A DNA stretch of 64,000 nt from positions 23,968,001-24,032,000 of the forward strand of contig OX621247.1 of assembly GCA_951640165.1 (NCBI GenBank), read 5' to 3'. Below, piece after piece: positions 11,434-23,199 of this stretch. A model generated the notes under the pieces. The model had not been told where the DNA came from. It searched no databases and saw only the letters and a program-made list of their open reading frames with translations. Both the position numbers and the translations under genes were made by a program. The DNA is from Pseudoips prasinana. Taxonomy: Eukaryota; Arthropoda; Insecta; Lepidoptera; Nolidae. Every line of letters starts with the position of its first letter. The stretch's first letter is position 1.

Positions 11434-11848
11434 TTTTTTTTTTTTTTTTTTTTTATTCACGTAGACTTTCAAAAAGCGCTTGTAAATAGTCAGAACATGT
11501 TTGTAGTATTATAGTTGTATACATTATTATTTCTAGTAACATAGATATTTAGGTACACATTGTATTGATAGTATTAAAACATTAATAAAATTTATTTTAT
11601 AACAGCAATGATATTTAGCTAGCTCGTATCAAGTTATTGTCAAGAGATTATGTTTCAGTTTAATTATCTAGTTTAGGTCTAATTATCTAGTTTAAGTCTA
11701 ATATTTGTAATACATATTGGCAATGGTTCTGTCTATATTAAGGTGATATTATTATGACGGACCTTATGTTAATAACGACGGTCGCGCTTTAATGCTACCA
11801 CCGGATCCAATGCGCCCCAACTGAGAAGACCCAGCGAAACAAACTCAG
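11434..11848 (-). mobile_element. LINE-J 3' end with long poly(A)
   Basis: Plus strand shows a run of about 22 T (the element's poly(A)), then 'attcacgtagactttc' and the shared 3' untranslated region, ending near 'ctgagaagacccagcgaaac'. The long uninterrupted tail suggests it is younger than its neighbours. Confidence 0.75.
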
Positions 11849-12570
11849 CATTAATTGAGATAATATTTATTCTTTCTGACTCCAAAATCAACAATGATGT
11901 TAAGCAACGTGATTCTTAATTTGTTTTACATGGTGTAGTCAAAAAATTAAAATATTTCCTTCACGCAAGTAAATAACTACCACATATTGGAATAATGTAA
12001 TTTTTTTGTGGGTGCTAACAAAAATATTTCCTCTCGAATAAAATGAAACAAACAAAATAAGGTTATTTATTTTAATATATTAAATAAGGAAATTTGGTGG
12101 AAATATAAGTTTAATTTTTAGCCCTACACTGCTTCTCCGGGCTCCACTGCTCACCAACTTTGTTTTCGCAAGTTTACAGAATAGCATCTGAAAAGACGCG
12201 TTCAGAAGGTAATTATGTTATATAGCTAACATTGCATGGTAGCATATTCCCCTTAATTGTTAAGGTAAAACCCTGAGATTTCTCTGTGTTTTAACTATAA
12301 TTGCTAATAAGAATAAGAGATAACAGACATGTTTTCAGACTTAATAGTGTTAATAAACACATAGTTAAAACGTTATCAGGTTGTAATTCTCCATTGCTAT
12401 TACTGTAATTTTACATCTGGTAATGCTTAAAGGAATTGATAGACCAGGTTTGATCCCAAGGCCAGTTTAAGTGATGTTAATTGCCTAAAGATGTATGATT
12501 AAATCCTATTTAATCATACTTAATGTACCCATTAATAGGTGTTAGAATTAAGTATATTTAGATATAATAA
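11849..12570. other. Intronic AT-rich DNA, nothing recognised
   Basis: No coding or repeat signal that I can support. Confidence 0.35.
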
Positions 12571-12572
12571 TG

Positions 12573-12832
12573 CTTGCTTGCTTATCGTATGGGTAGTGGT
12601 AATCCTAGTGTAAGAGTTGCTCAAGCCGCCCAGTAGGCCTCAGACCTCTTAACGACTGTTGTCTAATAAAGACGACCGGGACCGACAGCTTAACATGCCC
12701 TCCGAAGTACGGAGACGGTCAAAAATTAAACAATTTTGGCGGTCACCCATTTATAGACTGACCGCGAGCCTAGTTGCTTAACCTCGCTGATCGCTTACGG
12801 ACCGGTGAGAGCATCTAGCTATGATATAAGAA
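12573..12832 (+). repeat. REP-4 interspersed repeat copy
   Basis: Landmarks 'cttatcgtatggg', 'caagccgcccagta', 'tgccctccgaag', 'ggtcacccat', 'agcctagttgcttaacctc' and 'gagcatctagctatga'. Other copies: 35217-35476, 35976-36192 (reverse) and 62163-62388. Non-coding, SINE-sized. Confidence 0.75.
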
Positions 12833-12839
12833 TAATATA

Positions 12840-13074
12840 TGGCTGTGTGGCTAACGGGCAAAAAGAATATCACCACCTCATCTGTTCCCTGGGGGGCGTA
12901 ACAGTCGGTCTGAGGGGCTATATACTAGATAATGGGCAGCAGTGTTTCTTTGAGTACTATGACTATCATAATACGATCGCCAACTCGTCTGCCAAGCGTG
13001 GCGATTGAGGAAAATGATGATCTTTGGGGGATGCCTTTATCCAGCAGTGGACGTCTTTCTGATATGATGATGAT
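12840..13074 (+). repeat. REP-3 copy
   Basis: Same landmarks as 8303-8530, ending in a (GAT)n run. It abuts the REP-4 copy. Confidence 0.7.
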
Positions 13075-13147
13075 GATATTTAGATACATCTATTATAACA
13101 TATCCAAACACAATTAGTGATTTTACAGAATTGCAGTTAAATGTTAT

Positions 13148-13325
13148 TTAGAATGGTAGAATTTCGGCCAAGGCAGCTTTTACAGGTTTTAATGAATTCT
13201 ACAGCTGTTCGGACCACATTATATTGCAGAACTGTATGTGCAAACTCAGGTGCACTCTACATTCCCTGGCATTTATGACTTGGACTTTCCTTTACTGGCT
13301 TTCGAGGCACGGGGAAGGAACACTG
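13148..13325 (-). repeat. SINE-2 degenerate copy
   Basis: Shares 'gaatttcggcca' and a 'gcaaactcaggtgcact' block with SINE-2 in reverse orientation. It lies directly before a full plus-strand copy. Confidence 0.5.
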
Positions 13326-13340
13326 CTAACATAATTATTT

Positions 13341-13700
13341 TACTGCCTCGTTGGTAGCGTGTTCAACCGCAGATAATGAGGTCCTGGGTTCAAATTCCGG
13401 GTCGGACAACAGAGATTTTGGGATTTTTCTGTAAAAAGAAATTTCTCAGTATCAGCACGAAGTCTGGAAGTTGACGGTATTACACCCCCGTGCCTCGGAG
13501 AGCACGTAAAGCCGTCGGTCCTGTACCTGAACTCTTTCCGGTCGTGTCGCTAGTCATCCCATCGAATCATGAGAGTTGTGAATAGAAAGTGCCCCTGTGT
13601 TTGCGCACACACTTGTGCACTATAATATGTCCTGCGAAAATGGCTAGTTTCTATTGAGACTGGCCGCCGTGACCGAAATTCGGTCGGGAGGACATTATTA
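13341..13700 (+). mobile_element. SINE-2, full-length tRNA-derived copy
   Basis: The head carries a pol III A box (TTGGTAGCGTG) and, about 35 bases on, a B box (GGGTTCAAATTCC), as in a tRNA. The body has 'cgtgcctcggagagcacg', 'gacacgaccggaaag' in reverse, and 'tgtttgcgcacacac'. It ends in an ATT-rich tail. It is a retroposon, not a functional tRNA gene. Confidence 0.8.
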
Positions 13701-15715
13701 TTAATTATTGTACTGACTATGTTTCGTGACAGAAGAAATAACTAACACTGTTTGTCCAACCTGAGTTTTAAACTGAGCCCAATTACTGTGGTTAAACAAG
13801 CTACTGCTGGATAGATGAGACAATGCATCGGCTAAGAAGCATTTATGATGCCGGCAATAAACACTGCATCACTCCCCCGTTACCGACTGTTTCCCATACC
13901 TTACGAACTCTAGCGACCTTACTCATTCGCACGACCACTGCAATAACATAACAATTAGCTACTTATTTATAGCGTTTGACTTATAGGTACGTCCCCAGTA
14001 GCAAAGCTCGTAAAACCTATAAGGCTTAATGTTCGCGAAATCATAATCACGTTTATAATCATGCCGGGTTAACTTGATCAATCAATCTATCATCTGTCTA
14101 CAGATATATCTTTCATTCTATCAACAGATAACACAAACGTATAATTAATTACTGTTATAAAATAATATATTACCTTCTCTACTTTTTAAATTAAATGTTC
14201 ACTATATATGAAACCCTGAGGCATAGATCCAAATTAATATAATTTATGAAAACTAAACAAAATTAAAATATGACGACAATGTTAATAATCTTTCCCAATC
14301 GACTACTATTAGACGAGCCGTATGGTTGTTTTCTGCATCTATGTTAAGTAGTATTGAATAGAAGTTTTTTCTTACTTTATAATACAGTAACAAACTAAAA
14401 CTCAAAACAATGCTTATGGTTCTAAGTTTTTCTGGGTGCCTTCATGATCCTCAGAATAGAATATTATTCTAAAATATTGTTTTATTTTTTAATTATTTGC
14501 TATATGTTGTCTATAATTAACAACATTTATGTACTTCAGTGACGTTGCCCGTTTACATATTTTATTACATCGTTTAATGTATTATTTAGTGTAATGGCAT
14601 ATTTATATGTTTAACTGACATCTAATGTAAATCAGCCGAATATCAAAACGAAGTTATTTAGTCTTTAAACTTTGTTTAAACACAATTATTATTTGTTATT
14701 GTATAAATTTATGATAATATCATCAAATATATGAATTATTTAATATCGGTTAGTTTGATTAAAACTTAATTTAAAATTATGGCACTATTTTTATTTCAGT
14801 GAACTTAATATTAAAATTAGAACCAAATAATTAAAACATGGATCTCAAAATTGTGATATCAGATACTGTGTGTTTCAATCAATTTATTGTTTCAATTTTC
14901 TTTATGTGTGTACTGTGTATGTAAAGTAAAAATACTCCCTAATAATGTACATCCTTTACTTGGGTGTACCAAGCAAAGGATGGACACTTGAATTATAACT
15001 AGATGTACATATAATATATTTACAATCGGTGGTTTTATCATTGTTGCGAATTCTTTCAGGCAACCTGTGTATTTGAAACTAAAACAATTTGAAAAGGTAA
15101 TTCCCAACCATGGTTTATATAGTTAACAAGAACTATCAATATATCCAAGACCTTATACTACAACTATACAAACATTTTCCGTAATAAAGCTTAGATAAAT
15201 GGGATGTCAAAGGTCACCTTGACATCGGGAATAGGATGTTCTCAGTTTCTATAACCTTACCGGTCACGCATTTCACCGGGTGCTGGGAGAAAGTGCCACG
15301 AAACCATGTCGTTTTAGCACTAACTACCTGTTTAGACCAGTCTTGAGGTCTTTGACTAGTGTGGGAATGAAGAGGGAAATTGATTGTCGACAAATGTCAG
15401 TAATGAAAGTGAGATGGACTGTGTAACGGTCTGTGATTTGATATGGTTTGGCTTTGGTGTAATTGCTACACGGAGTTGTCGACTTTGCGATTGTTTAGAT
15501 GGTGGATACTTCATGATGTGATTATGAAATAGTGCTTCATTAATATAGCGGTATTATGTCTAACACTCGAATAGGTTAGGGCGAAGTGTTATTCGAAGTT
15601 TTTTGGAAAGAAAAAATATCTAAAATAATAAATCTTAAAGATGCTTCCAAGGGAAATTTGTTTTCGTTGATCTGGCGGTGTCGAACATCCGTTGCATTTG
15701 GATCTTGCTTGCATA
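13701..15715. other. Intronic AT-rich DNA, nothing recognised
   Basis: About 2 kb without a supported gene or family member. The short ORF near 14892-15107 has no recognisable features. Confidence 0.35.
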
Positions 15716-15717
15716 TG

Positions 15718-16275
15718 CCTGAATGTGCAGATTCGATTCTCGCTGGAGGTTTACGTTTTGGCTTTAAATTCAGATTTGAATGATGATTGACTTTGAGTTT
15801 ATATATCGTAAATGCGAAAGTTTGTAAGTATGGGTGTATGGATGTTTATTACTCCTTCACGCAAAAAACCACCAAACGAATTTTAATGAAACTTTGTAGT
15901 AGTATAGCTTATATATTCGAATAACGCATAGGCTATAATTAATAAAGTTTAAAGGTAAAACCGTGGGCACAACTAGTGTATACATATATCTTGCAAGATA
16001 CATGAGTAAATTTGAACTTCTTAAGAGTCAATTTGTATAATAATTTAATTACTAATAACAGTTACATGAGAGTAAATTTGGATAGCCAAACCATTACTAT
16101 CATTGATGGTGTCATATCGATAAAAATAAATAAAATACAAGCAAGATCACAAAAGCATCTTGGGCTTATATACCTTTATTTAATTAAAATCACCATGTTA
16201 GTTAATATTTGTAATGAATATTTATGCTACCCGTCATCATATCATTATTAGATTTCATTAGTGTATTCCATCGAG
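15718..16275 (+). repeat. Segmental duplication block A, copy 1
   Basis: Starts 'gaatgtgcagattcgattc' and ends near 'attccatcgagggccattt'; includes 'gatggtgtcatatcgataaa' and 'aaaatcaccatgttagtta'. Copy 2 is at 17339-17690. This copy carries an extra insert at 15805-15985 that ends like a Helitron ('gggcacaactagtgta'). Confidence 0.75.
15805..15985 (+). mobile_element. Helitron-like short element inside block A1
   Basis: Absent from block A2, so it is an insertion. Contains 'acgaattttaatgaaactt' and a 3' end 'gggcacaactagt', matching the CTAGT-ended elements at 27512-27692 and 36500-36771. Confidence 0.45.
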
Positions 16276-16835
16276 GGCCATTTTAAGTTAGATCAATAAT
16301 AGTACTATTATTGATCGAAGTTATAAACATATAGTTGCATGTCCCCGCGTGTCATTTGAGCGGGATGATGTAAGGGATGAAATATTTTTTATAAAATGTA
16401 TGGGTAATGTATAGGTGAATGAATGATTTTAACAAATATAAGTTGTAATTTTTAAATTTGCTCCGTACTGGCATGAAAAATACTGAAAGCACATTAAAAA
16501 TTACGAAAATAATTATTAAATAGATAAATAAATACTAACTTATAATTAAAATAAACCTTTTGACAATTAAATATCTTTATTTTTCTTTTATACTTTGAGG
16601 GGCTTTACTTTGACCACAAACCGGAAGACGCAGCGTGGGCAGGCCCGGGATGGCTAGATTTCATCAGCATTGAGCTTGTGGGTTTGTCTCTAAAATTAAG
16701 AGGCAGATCAAGAGCGTGATGATAAATTTATTTTATGAAAACTTAGTGTATGATTTATTAAAAAACATTTACGGAAACCATTTTTATACAATTACAAAAA
16801 AAATGCGCCATAATGGAAAATATATCACTGTGTGA

Positions 16836-16873
<38 letters not shown>

Positions 16874-17124
16874 AATCTCGTCATAATATTTGTTTGGATA
16901 GTGAGTATTCAGAGTTAGAACAGTTTTATACATGCTGAGTCTATAACTAAGGCATTTCGTTGATGCGTTGATTCGTTGTGATATTGTGATTAATGTTTTC
17001 TTAGATTGTAAATCTTTTTATTTTATAAACCCTGTGCAAGATGTGGTTATGGAGTACGTTGGGAAATGGACAGAATAATATAGATATTTTTATAATCAAA
17101 TCGTTCTTATTAATTCGAACCCTG
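16276..17124. other. AT-rich DNA with (TA)n microsatellite
   Basis: The stretch between blocks A1 and B1. A (TA)n run of about 30 bases sits near 16841-16871. No gene seen. Confidence 0.6.
16291..16316. repeat. Perfect 26-base palindrome
   Basis: Each 13-base half, GATCAATAATAGT, is followed by its exact reverse complement with no spacer. Confidence 0.9.
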
Positions 17125-17338
17125 CTTTCTTCCTACAACCCACTACCAGGTTACAGTGGCCACTTTTTGGAAGATTCCATTGGCGTTCCATATCATATTG
17201 TCTTCAGTAACAATAACAAGTTTATTTTTGCTAGTCATTTCGACGGCTGTCAATCACCAATATCTCATAAGAATCTGGTCAAGTTTATTACTTATGCCTT
17301 CTTTCTTTTTGCAACAATTTGCAAATATGTCTAATTAG
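17125..17338 (+). repeat. Segmental duplication block B, copy 1
   Basis: Contains 'attccattggcgttccatat', 'cagtaacaataacaagttta' and ends 'tatgtctaatta'. It repeats at 17691-17905. ORFs crossing it are not conserved between copies (the second copy has indels), so it is not coding. Confidence 0.8.
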
Positions 17339-17690
17339 AATGTGCAGATTCGATTCCCGCTGTAGGTTTAAGTTTATAACTACTAAGTTCAGATTTATAT
17401 TATGAATAATTATAATTGAATTTTAGTTTATATATTTATACATTTTTGCAAGATACGTGAGTAAATTTGAACTTCTAACTGTCGATTATATGATAGCCTA
17501 AGCATTAATATGACTGATGGTGTCATATCGATAAAAATATATAAAATACTAGCAAGATCACAAAACTAACTTGGCTTTATATACCTTTATTTAATTAAAA
17601 TCACCATGTTAGTTAAAATGTATAATAAGCTACACATTATCACATGATTATTACATTACATCAGCGTATCCCATTAAAGGTCATTTGTCC
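17339..17690 (+). repeat. Segmental duplication block A, copy 2
   Basis: Same sequence as 15718-16275 without the Helitron-like insert. It runs straight from block B1 into block B2, giving a B-A-B order. Confidence 0.8.
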
Positions 17691-17905
17691 TCCTGTAACC
17701 TGCTACCAGGTTATAATGGCTACTTTTTGAAAGATTCCATTGGCGTTCCATATCATATTGACTTCAGTAACAATAACAAGTTTACTTTCGCTAGTCATTT
17801 GACGGCTGTCAATTACTAAAAGATATGTCATAAGAATTTGGTCAAGTTTATTACTAATGCCTTCTTTCTTTTTGCAGCAATTTGCTCATACGTCTAATTA
17901 GGATG
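17691..17905 (+). repeat. Segmental duplication block B, copy 2
   Basis: Near-identical to 17125-17338 with scattered substitutions and small indels. Confidence 0.8.
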
Positions 17906-18218
17906 TAACCAAACTTTCAATAAATCTGTTAATTATTTTATTGGTCTTTTCTTAATGTAGCTTACATCACGAAAGACAAGCCTGTTCAGATCCTTACCCA
18001 CAAGCCGGATTTCAATTAATATAACAAATATAATTACACCCACAGTTTAGGAATTTAGAAAAGCGTGAAATTGGCAAATATTAGCGTAGAATATAATTGT
18101 ATAATTGCGCATATCAAAATGTATACGTACCCAGGGGTCAAAATCCCGATAACGATATTTAGTGAAAGTATTTTATTATTTTATGTTTGTGTATTGTAAT
18201 TAAATAAATTCGATGCCG

Positions 18219-18298
18219 CATTTATACACTTAGCAAAGTCATGAATATTGGCACATGTAGGAGGTATTGTAATTATTCATGACTTTGTTAAGTATACA
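18219..18298. repeat. Foldback element
   Basis: Inverted arms: left ACTTAGCAAAGTCATGAAT, right ATTCATGACTTTGTTAAGT (one mismatch), separated by about 30 bases. A MITE-like foldback. Confidence 0.7.
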
Positions 18299-18317
18299 TG
18301 ATAAGCGAACCCTAAAT

Positions 18318-18480
18318 TTGATCTTTGGTAGCATAACACAGAGCGCTTACCCCAGATTGGTAGAAAGTGCTGGTTTGAGACCCACCGGAAGGTTAAAATT
18401 ATGTTTTCCCATTTATGAGATTAGATTTACGCTTTGCAGATAATGCTATAAAACTAGTTTTGAAGGTATTTTCCATATGA
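18318..18480 (+). repeat. REP-5 copy 1 (tRNA-like)
   Basis: 'agagcgcttacc', 'gattggtagaa', 'gagacccaccgg' and 'gagattagatttacg'. Further copies at 18588-18720 and 57296-57505. The 'gattggtagaa'/'gagacccacc' pair resembles decayed A and B boxes. Confidence 0.55.
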
Positions 18481-18587
18481 CCTTTAACATACAACTGTAA
18501 ACATATCAGTCGGCCATGTTTCTAGAAAACAAAGCTGATGGATAAACACCTCTCTTATCTTTTGAAAGGGTGGAGACACTAGTGTGT

Positions 18588-18720
18588 ATCGTTCGTAGAT
18601 AATGCAGAGCGCCTGCCTGATTGGTAGAAGGTTCTTGATCGAGACCCACCGGATGATTAAATTTAGAGTTTTCCATTTTTTAGATTATAAATGATACTTC
18701 GGTAATAGTATATTTAAACA
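18588..18720 (+). repeat. REP-5 copy 2
   Basis: Second tandem-like copy of the 18318 repeat, about 270 bases further on ('agagcgcctgcctgattgg', 'gagacccaccgg'). Confidence 0.55.
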
Positions 18721-20210
18721 ATTTCCTTTTGAATCTTTTGTTGGTGGGCTCACTTACTATTTCCAAGTCACTTTTTACATCACGTTTACAGTGGCAATTG
18801 GAGGCTTTCAATGCTTCACCTGGCAATAGACGCGAGCGTCGGCTCCTGTCATCGTCACCTTCAAAATCATCATATTATACGCGCATTGCTGAACAAAGGC
18901 TTCCCTAAAAGATCCATCCAGTGGTTTCCGAGCCATCTAGCAATACTAAATTACAAACTCGTTCTGAAGGGCACTCCATTTGGGATTCGAACCTCGACTA
19001 TGAGAGGTTACTGACTTGGAGATGCATGAGAAGTTCGGAGGTTTTTGGAACGTTTTGTGCAACTGTCGCTTTACGCTAGTACTCGAAACCGTGGGGAGGG
19101 CATCTTATCGATTAAAATGAAAACAAAGGTTTATTGTAGGAAGCTGATGGTTGCGTCGCGTTGGCGGTCGTACTCTCGGTCAGTGAGTACGTATAGGTTT
19201 GTGTACGTTAGATAGCAATTTTTCAGAGAAATTTTTAAGCTTTCTCATCAATTTGGAATTTGACATATCACATTACAAATTTGTAGAAACATCGCTGACT
19301 CATGTGTTCACTTTAAATAATTTACTAGCAGTTAAAATGAAAAAAAGAACACTTATTGTGGCATAATAGTTAGACATATGCTGTTGCGATATTTTTTGTA
19401 GATAATTATATGTTCTGCAAAGACGTAGTACATTATTTTGTTCTATGATCAATAGTTTTCGCAGCGCACGCAATGTAAGAAAGGTATGTGGTATTTTTTT
19501 CACACCTTGGGTTACATTATTGGAGTTTTAGTATGGATCCCTAACTTTTTTGAATATTTAATATAGCCTATTTTCTATTTCTTCTATTATTTCTATTTGA
19601 ATAAAGCCTATATTCACCGGAGATAGTGTAGATTTCCAATAGTGAAAGAATTCGTCAATTCAGAAAATCTACATATTAGAGGTATGTAAATTTGCCAGAA
19701 AATATCAAAATCTGTATACTAAAAGGGGCGACAAGCAAGTGAAATATTCTTAAAGAAATAAAACAAGGCTAAACCTACCAGTTTCCAGGCTAGACATTCG
19801 TTCCAAGAGCACATACGTAATGTCGGTAAAAGTCTATCAAACTGCCAGAAATGATTTAAAATGAAACTAAATTTAATATACTTACACAAAGGACAACTGC
19901 TATTATCTAAATGCTACTATGATTTAAATTAATATTTTAGTGATACATTTTAAATAATAATCAAAATATACACACATAAATATTAATGAATTAAATAATT
20001 TAAATAGTTAATTAATAGAATATTATCCGTTATAATAATATAATAAATAAAATTACAATAAAAATAAAATTACAAATATTCTTCTATTTTTAACACTAAT
20101 TTGTAATGGCTCCCTCCTCTCTTCTACTTGCAGTGCCCTACAGCGTCCATAATGTAGTTTATATTATAACAACAGCTGTAACTAACTTATGGAGTGCAAT
20201 AAATGATTGA
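18721..20210. other. Intronic DNA with decayed repeats
   Basis: 18830-19020 has a 'cattgctgaacaaaggcttc' repeat motif of unclear family. 19120-19200 ('aaaacaaagg', 'gtactctcggtcagtgagt') resembles 40490-40565. 19500-20210 is AT-rich with nothing recognised. Confidence 0.35.
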
Positions 20211-20214
20211 ATTG

Positions 20215-20312
20215 AATTTTTTCAAATCGGTCAAGTAGTTTCGGAGCCTATTCAATACAAACAAATAAAAAAACAATCAAATCTTTCCTCTTTATAATAT
20301 TAGTGTAGATGT
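20215..20312 (-). repeat. Helitron-like 5' terminal fragment
   Basis: On the minus strand it starts TCTACACTAATATTATAAAG and has 'ccgaaactacttgaccgatt', the same layout as 11180-11332. Confidence 0.4.
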
Positions 20313-20502
20313 ATCTAATTAAGTTTAGATTTACGTTTTGCCTTGAATAAACGCTATAAAACTTAAATCTGATAACGCTGATAGTTAGGCGACTTCGTTG
20401 CGTTAAGATATTGGAACATCGAATTGATTGTATAAATTCGTGTTCCAACACCACGTGCGGCGACGGGCAATACTCCGTGGTTTCTTATTTTTCGTCGTAT
20501 TT

Positions 20503-20546
20503 AATTGCGGGTGGAAATCGAACCCACACGATTTCCACCCGCAATT
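20503..20546. repeat. Perfect hairpin with a SINE B-box-like loop
   Basis: 18-base arms (AATTGCGGGTGGAAATCG and its complement) around an 8-base loop AACCCACA. Left arm plus loop matches the 'gtgggaatcgaacccac' head of SINE-1, so it looks like a SINE head copied back on itself. Confidence 0.85.
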
Positions 20547-20667
20547 AAAATTACACACATCAGTTAAATTTACACCATCTTAAAGATGTCAGAAACTTAA
20601 CACTGGATAGTTTTCAGTTTAAATTCATCATATTTGCTCACAGCTATAGGTCAAATTATAATTAGAC

Positions 20668-20870
20668 TAGCTGGGCCCCGCGGTTTCACCCGCTTTTAAC
20701 TTTTGTAAATTATAGACTATGTGTTATTCGGATATATATATATATGTACATATAAGCTGCATTACTACAAAGTTTCATCAATGTCCCTTTTTGAGTGCAA
20801 GAGTAACAAACATCCATATATCCACACTCATAAACTTTCGGATTTTTAATATTAGATTGGTAGGTTTAGT
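20668..20870 (-). mobile_element. Helitron-like short element
   Basis: The plus strand opens with ACTAGCTGGGCCCCGCGG, the complement of a CCGCGG...CAGCTAGT 3' end, and runs to a 'taatattaga' start. Contains a short (TA)n. Confidence 0.45.
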
Positions 20871-20895
20871 AGGTTAGGAAGCACTAACAATATAC

Positions 20896-21146
20896 GGGCC
20901 TGTTGGCGTGGTTGGCAAATGCTTGCTTTTCACGCCGGAGGTCGTGGGTTCGATTCCCACCCAGGAAAAATATTTGTGTGCATGAACATGTCTGTTTGTC
21001 CTGAGTCTGGGTGTAATTTATCTATATAAGTATGTATTTACAAAAGAAAAGTAGTATATGTAGTATATCAGTTATCTGGTTCCCATAGTACAAGCTCTGC
21101 TTAGTTTGGGATCAGATGGCCGTGTGTAAATAATGTCCCCGGATGA
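20896..21146 (+). mobile_element. SINE-1, full-length copy
   Basis: tRNA-derived. The head has an A-box-like GCGTGGTTGGC and a B box within GTGGGTTCGATTCCCACC. The body has 'ctgagtctgggtgtaattta'; the tail has 'tttgggatcagatggccgtg' and 'aatgtccccgga'. This is the best copy in the window. Confidence 0.8.
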
Positions 21147-21182
21147 AGATATTATATTATATATATATAAAAACTAAGAAAC

Positions 21183-21419
21183 TGCTGTGTGGTGACGGCG
21201 CGCGAATACCAGACTGAATATCTTCACCTGTAGAAGTCGACCCGAGGGAGTGTCTGCCAGAGGACGGGCAGCAGCGTCTCTCCAAGTACTATTACCATCA
21301 CACTGCGATCGCCAACCCGCGTGCCAAGAGTGGCGATTACGGCATATCCCCCCAAGATGATTCTTGGCGGAGGCTTTTGTCCAGCAGTGGACTTTTTTAA
21401 GCTGTTATGATGAGTACTA
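21183..21419 (+). repeat. REP-3 copy
   Basis: Good copy: 'gcgatcgccaacccgc', 'tcttggcggaggcttttgtc', 'cagcagtggac', with the (ATG)-type end. Confidence 0.75.
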
Positions 21420-22735
21420 ACAAATCACAAAAATTCCTCATTCAACTTCCTTTTCCTCATGACCATAAGTTTTGCAACCCAAAATAGGGTTATCGTTGTG
21501 ATGCAATGCTCGGCTATAAACAACATGGTACTTAAGTGGGATGACATATAAACGGGACCAAAGCTTATGTAAGAGAGATACCATCTTAGAGAAAGCGGTA
21601 TACAATATACAATAATAATATATTGTTTGAACACTGAGCTCACTTTCATAATTACCCGTTGAGGTTATTATACTGCTGTGTATAACATTATAGATTTGTA
21701 TTGTAATTTTTACTATACTACGCTCCCACTGGGCAAAATTTTGCACTATGTACGAATTTATTTTTTATTATGATAATATGAATACTTGAAGCAAAAACCT
21801 TTGTACCCCTTTTTACGAAAATTGTGGGGATGGAGGAGTGTGAAATTTGGCACAGTTCAATTTCATATGGAGCCTATTAAACCTTAACCACTGACGTACG
21901 TCTGAGTGACGGAGGGTCACACTTAAAACCATTATAACTTTTATTTTAGTATGCGCACAGACTTGTCCTTTCCTGTACCTTTCTAGAATCTAGGGACGCG
22001 CAGGCAGCAGCGGCAAGTGGACATGCAGTGGGCTTTTAATAATTAAATAAAGACTTCATGACGTTTATGAGACGTATCGTCAGTGTTAAAGTAAGTAAAA
22101 AAAAGTCACTTGTAAAAGGTTAAATATTAAAGGAGACGTATATAGACGTATACGTTTTCATACAATATTTATTACAATACAATATTCATACAATATTGGG
22201 CCCGGATGTAAAAAGATAAAAGTGGTGTCAATTAATGGGTCTATAAATTATCAGCCAATCACAAAAAATTCCATGGATTTATCCAATCTATGAGCAGAGT
22301 AATATTTCTCGTTTTCCAGATTGTAAATTGAGTAAATTTTTTACAGTTTGTAATAAAAAACATAACGCGTTTTTTAAACCATATCTCAACTTATTACAGT
22401 CTGGCCCAGAAATCCCCGTCTCCTTTCTGCAGTCCTTGCACAAATATAATATTTCCATATAATAGGCATTAGAAGTAAATTATTTTAATAAAAAGAACAT
22501 TACACACGAGCATGCCATAAACACACTAAAATGAGATGACAAACTAAGTGTCAAAACTGAGAGCAGATTAATATCGTTTGTCATTGTCTATAGTCTTTGA
22601 CAACAGAACCTTAATGGTCGAATTTTAAACAAGTGCGATCTCTACTGATATTTATTAGGAAATGGATCTGCTCGTCATGATAGTGGATATCGTAGTAAAG
22701 GGTACAGTGAGTTACCTATTTAATTTTGTAATATT
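21420..22735. other. Intronic DNA, no gene recognised
   Basis: Short ORFs at 21425-21746 overlap one another and show no domain. 21790-21900 ('gtgtgaaatttggcac') looks like a dispersed repeat, but I see no second copy here. Confidence 0.35.
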
Positions 22736-22737
22736 TA

Positions 22738-22915
22738 GGGCCTATGCACATCACGTTTTTAGGACGCGCTGTCGACGCGCGTTTCTGTAACGCACGTCGT
22801 CGGCGCGCTTTTATCCTATAGAGCAGTTTGGTGTTTGTTTGAATCGATACAAACGCGATGCTAACGCGCGTGGGTTTATGTGTTGTGAACGCGAGTTTGT
22901 TGCACCGGCGAGCTT
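22738..22915. repeat. CpG-rich MITE-like remnant
   Basis: Unusually CpG-dense for this region: 'ggacgcgctgtcgacgcgcg', 'cgtcggcgcgc', 'aacgcgcgtggg'. It starts 'gggcctatgcacatcacg' and 'atgtgttgtgaacgcg' appears near the other end, suggesting decayed inverted ends. Confidence 0.5.
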
Positions 22916-23071
22916 AAAAAACTTACAGCTACATTAAAAATTGAACATACAATATACGATAAAAGGCAGTTCAAAGTGTTCACAAATATAATATAATTGT
23001 CCTCCAGGTCCGATTCCAGCCAGTTCCAATGGAGATTAGCCATCTACGCGGATTGTAATAAGGTTTCTATA

Positions 23072-23199
23072 GTGCACACGGTTACATATCAAGCTATACA
23101 TTTCCAATATAAGCTGACCTCTCTTTGTATGGAAATCCTATACAACGCGAGATCAGCTTATACTGGTGATGAATAGCTTGATGTGTAGCCGTGTGTACA
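23072..23199. mobile_element. Foldback MITE-b, copy 1
   Basis: Inverted ends carry 'catatcaagctatac...' on the left and 'tagcttgatgtgtagccgtg' on the right, with 'ataagctga' pairing inside. It matches 32187-32319 throughout. It joins directly to a SINE-1 tail at 23199. Confidence 0.75.

Noticed and set aside
17041..17338. 97-codon ORF in block B1
   Set aside because: The duplicate at 17691-17905 breaks the frame by indels, so there is no sign of selection for coding.
20896..20968. Possible tRNA gene
   Set aside because: Same reason: it is followed by the SINE-1 body and present in many copies.
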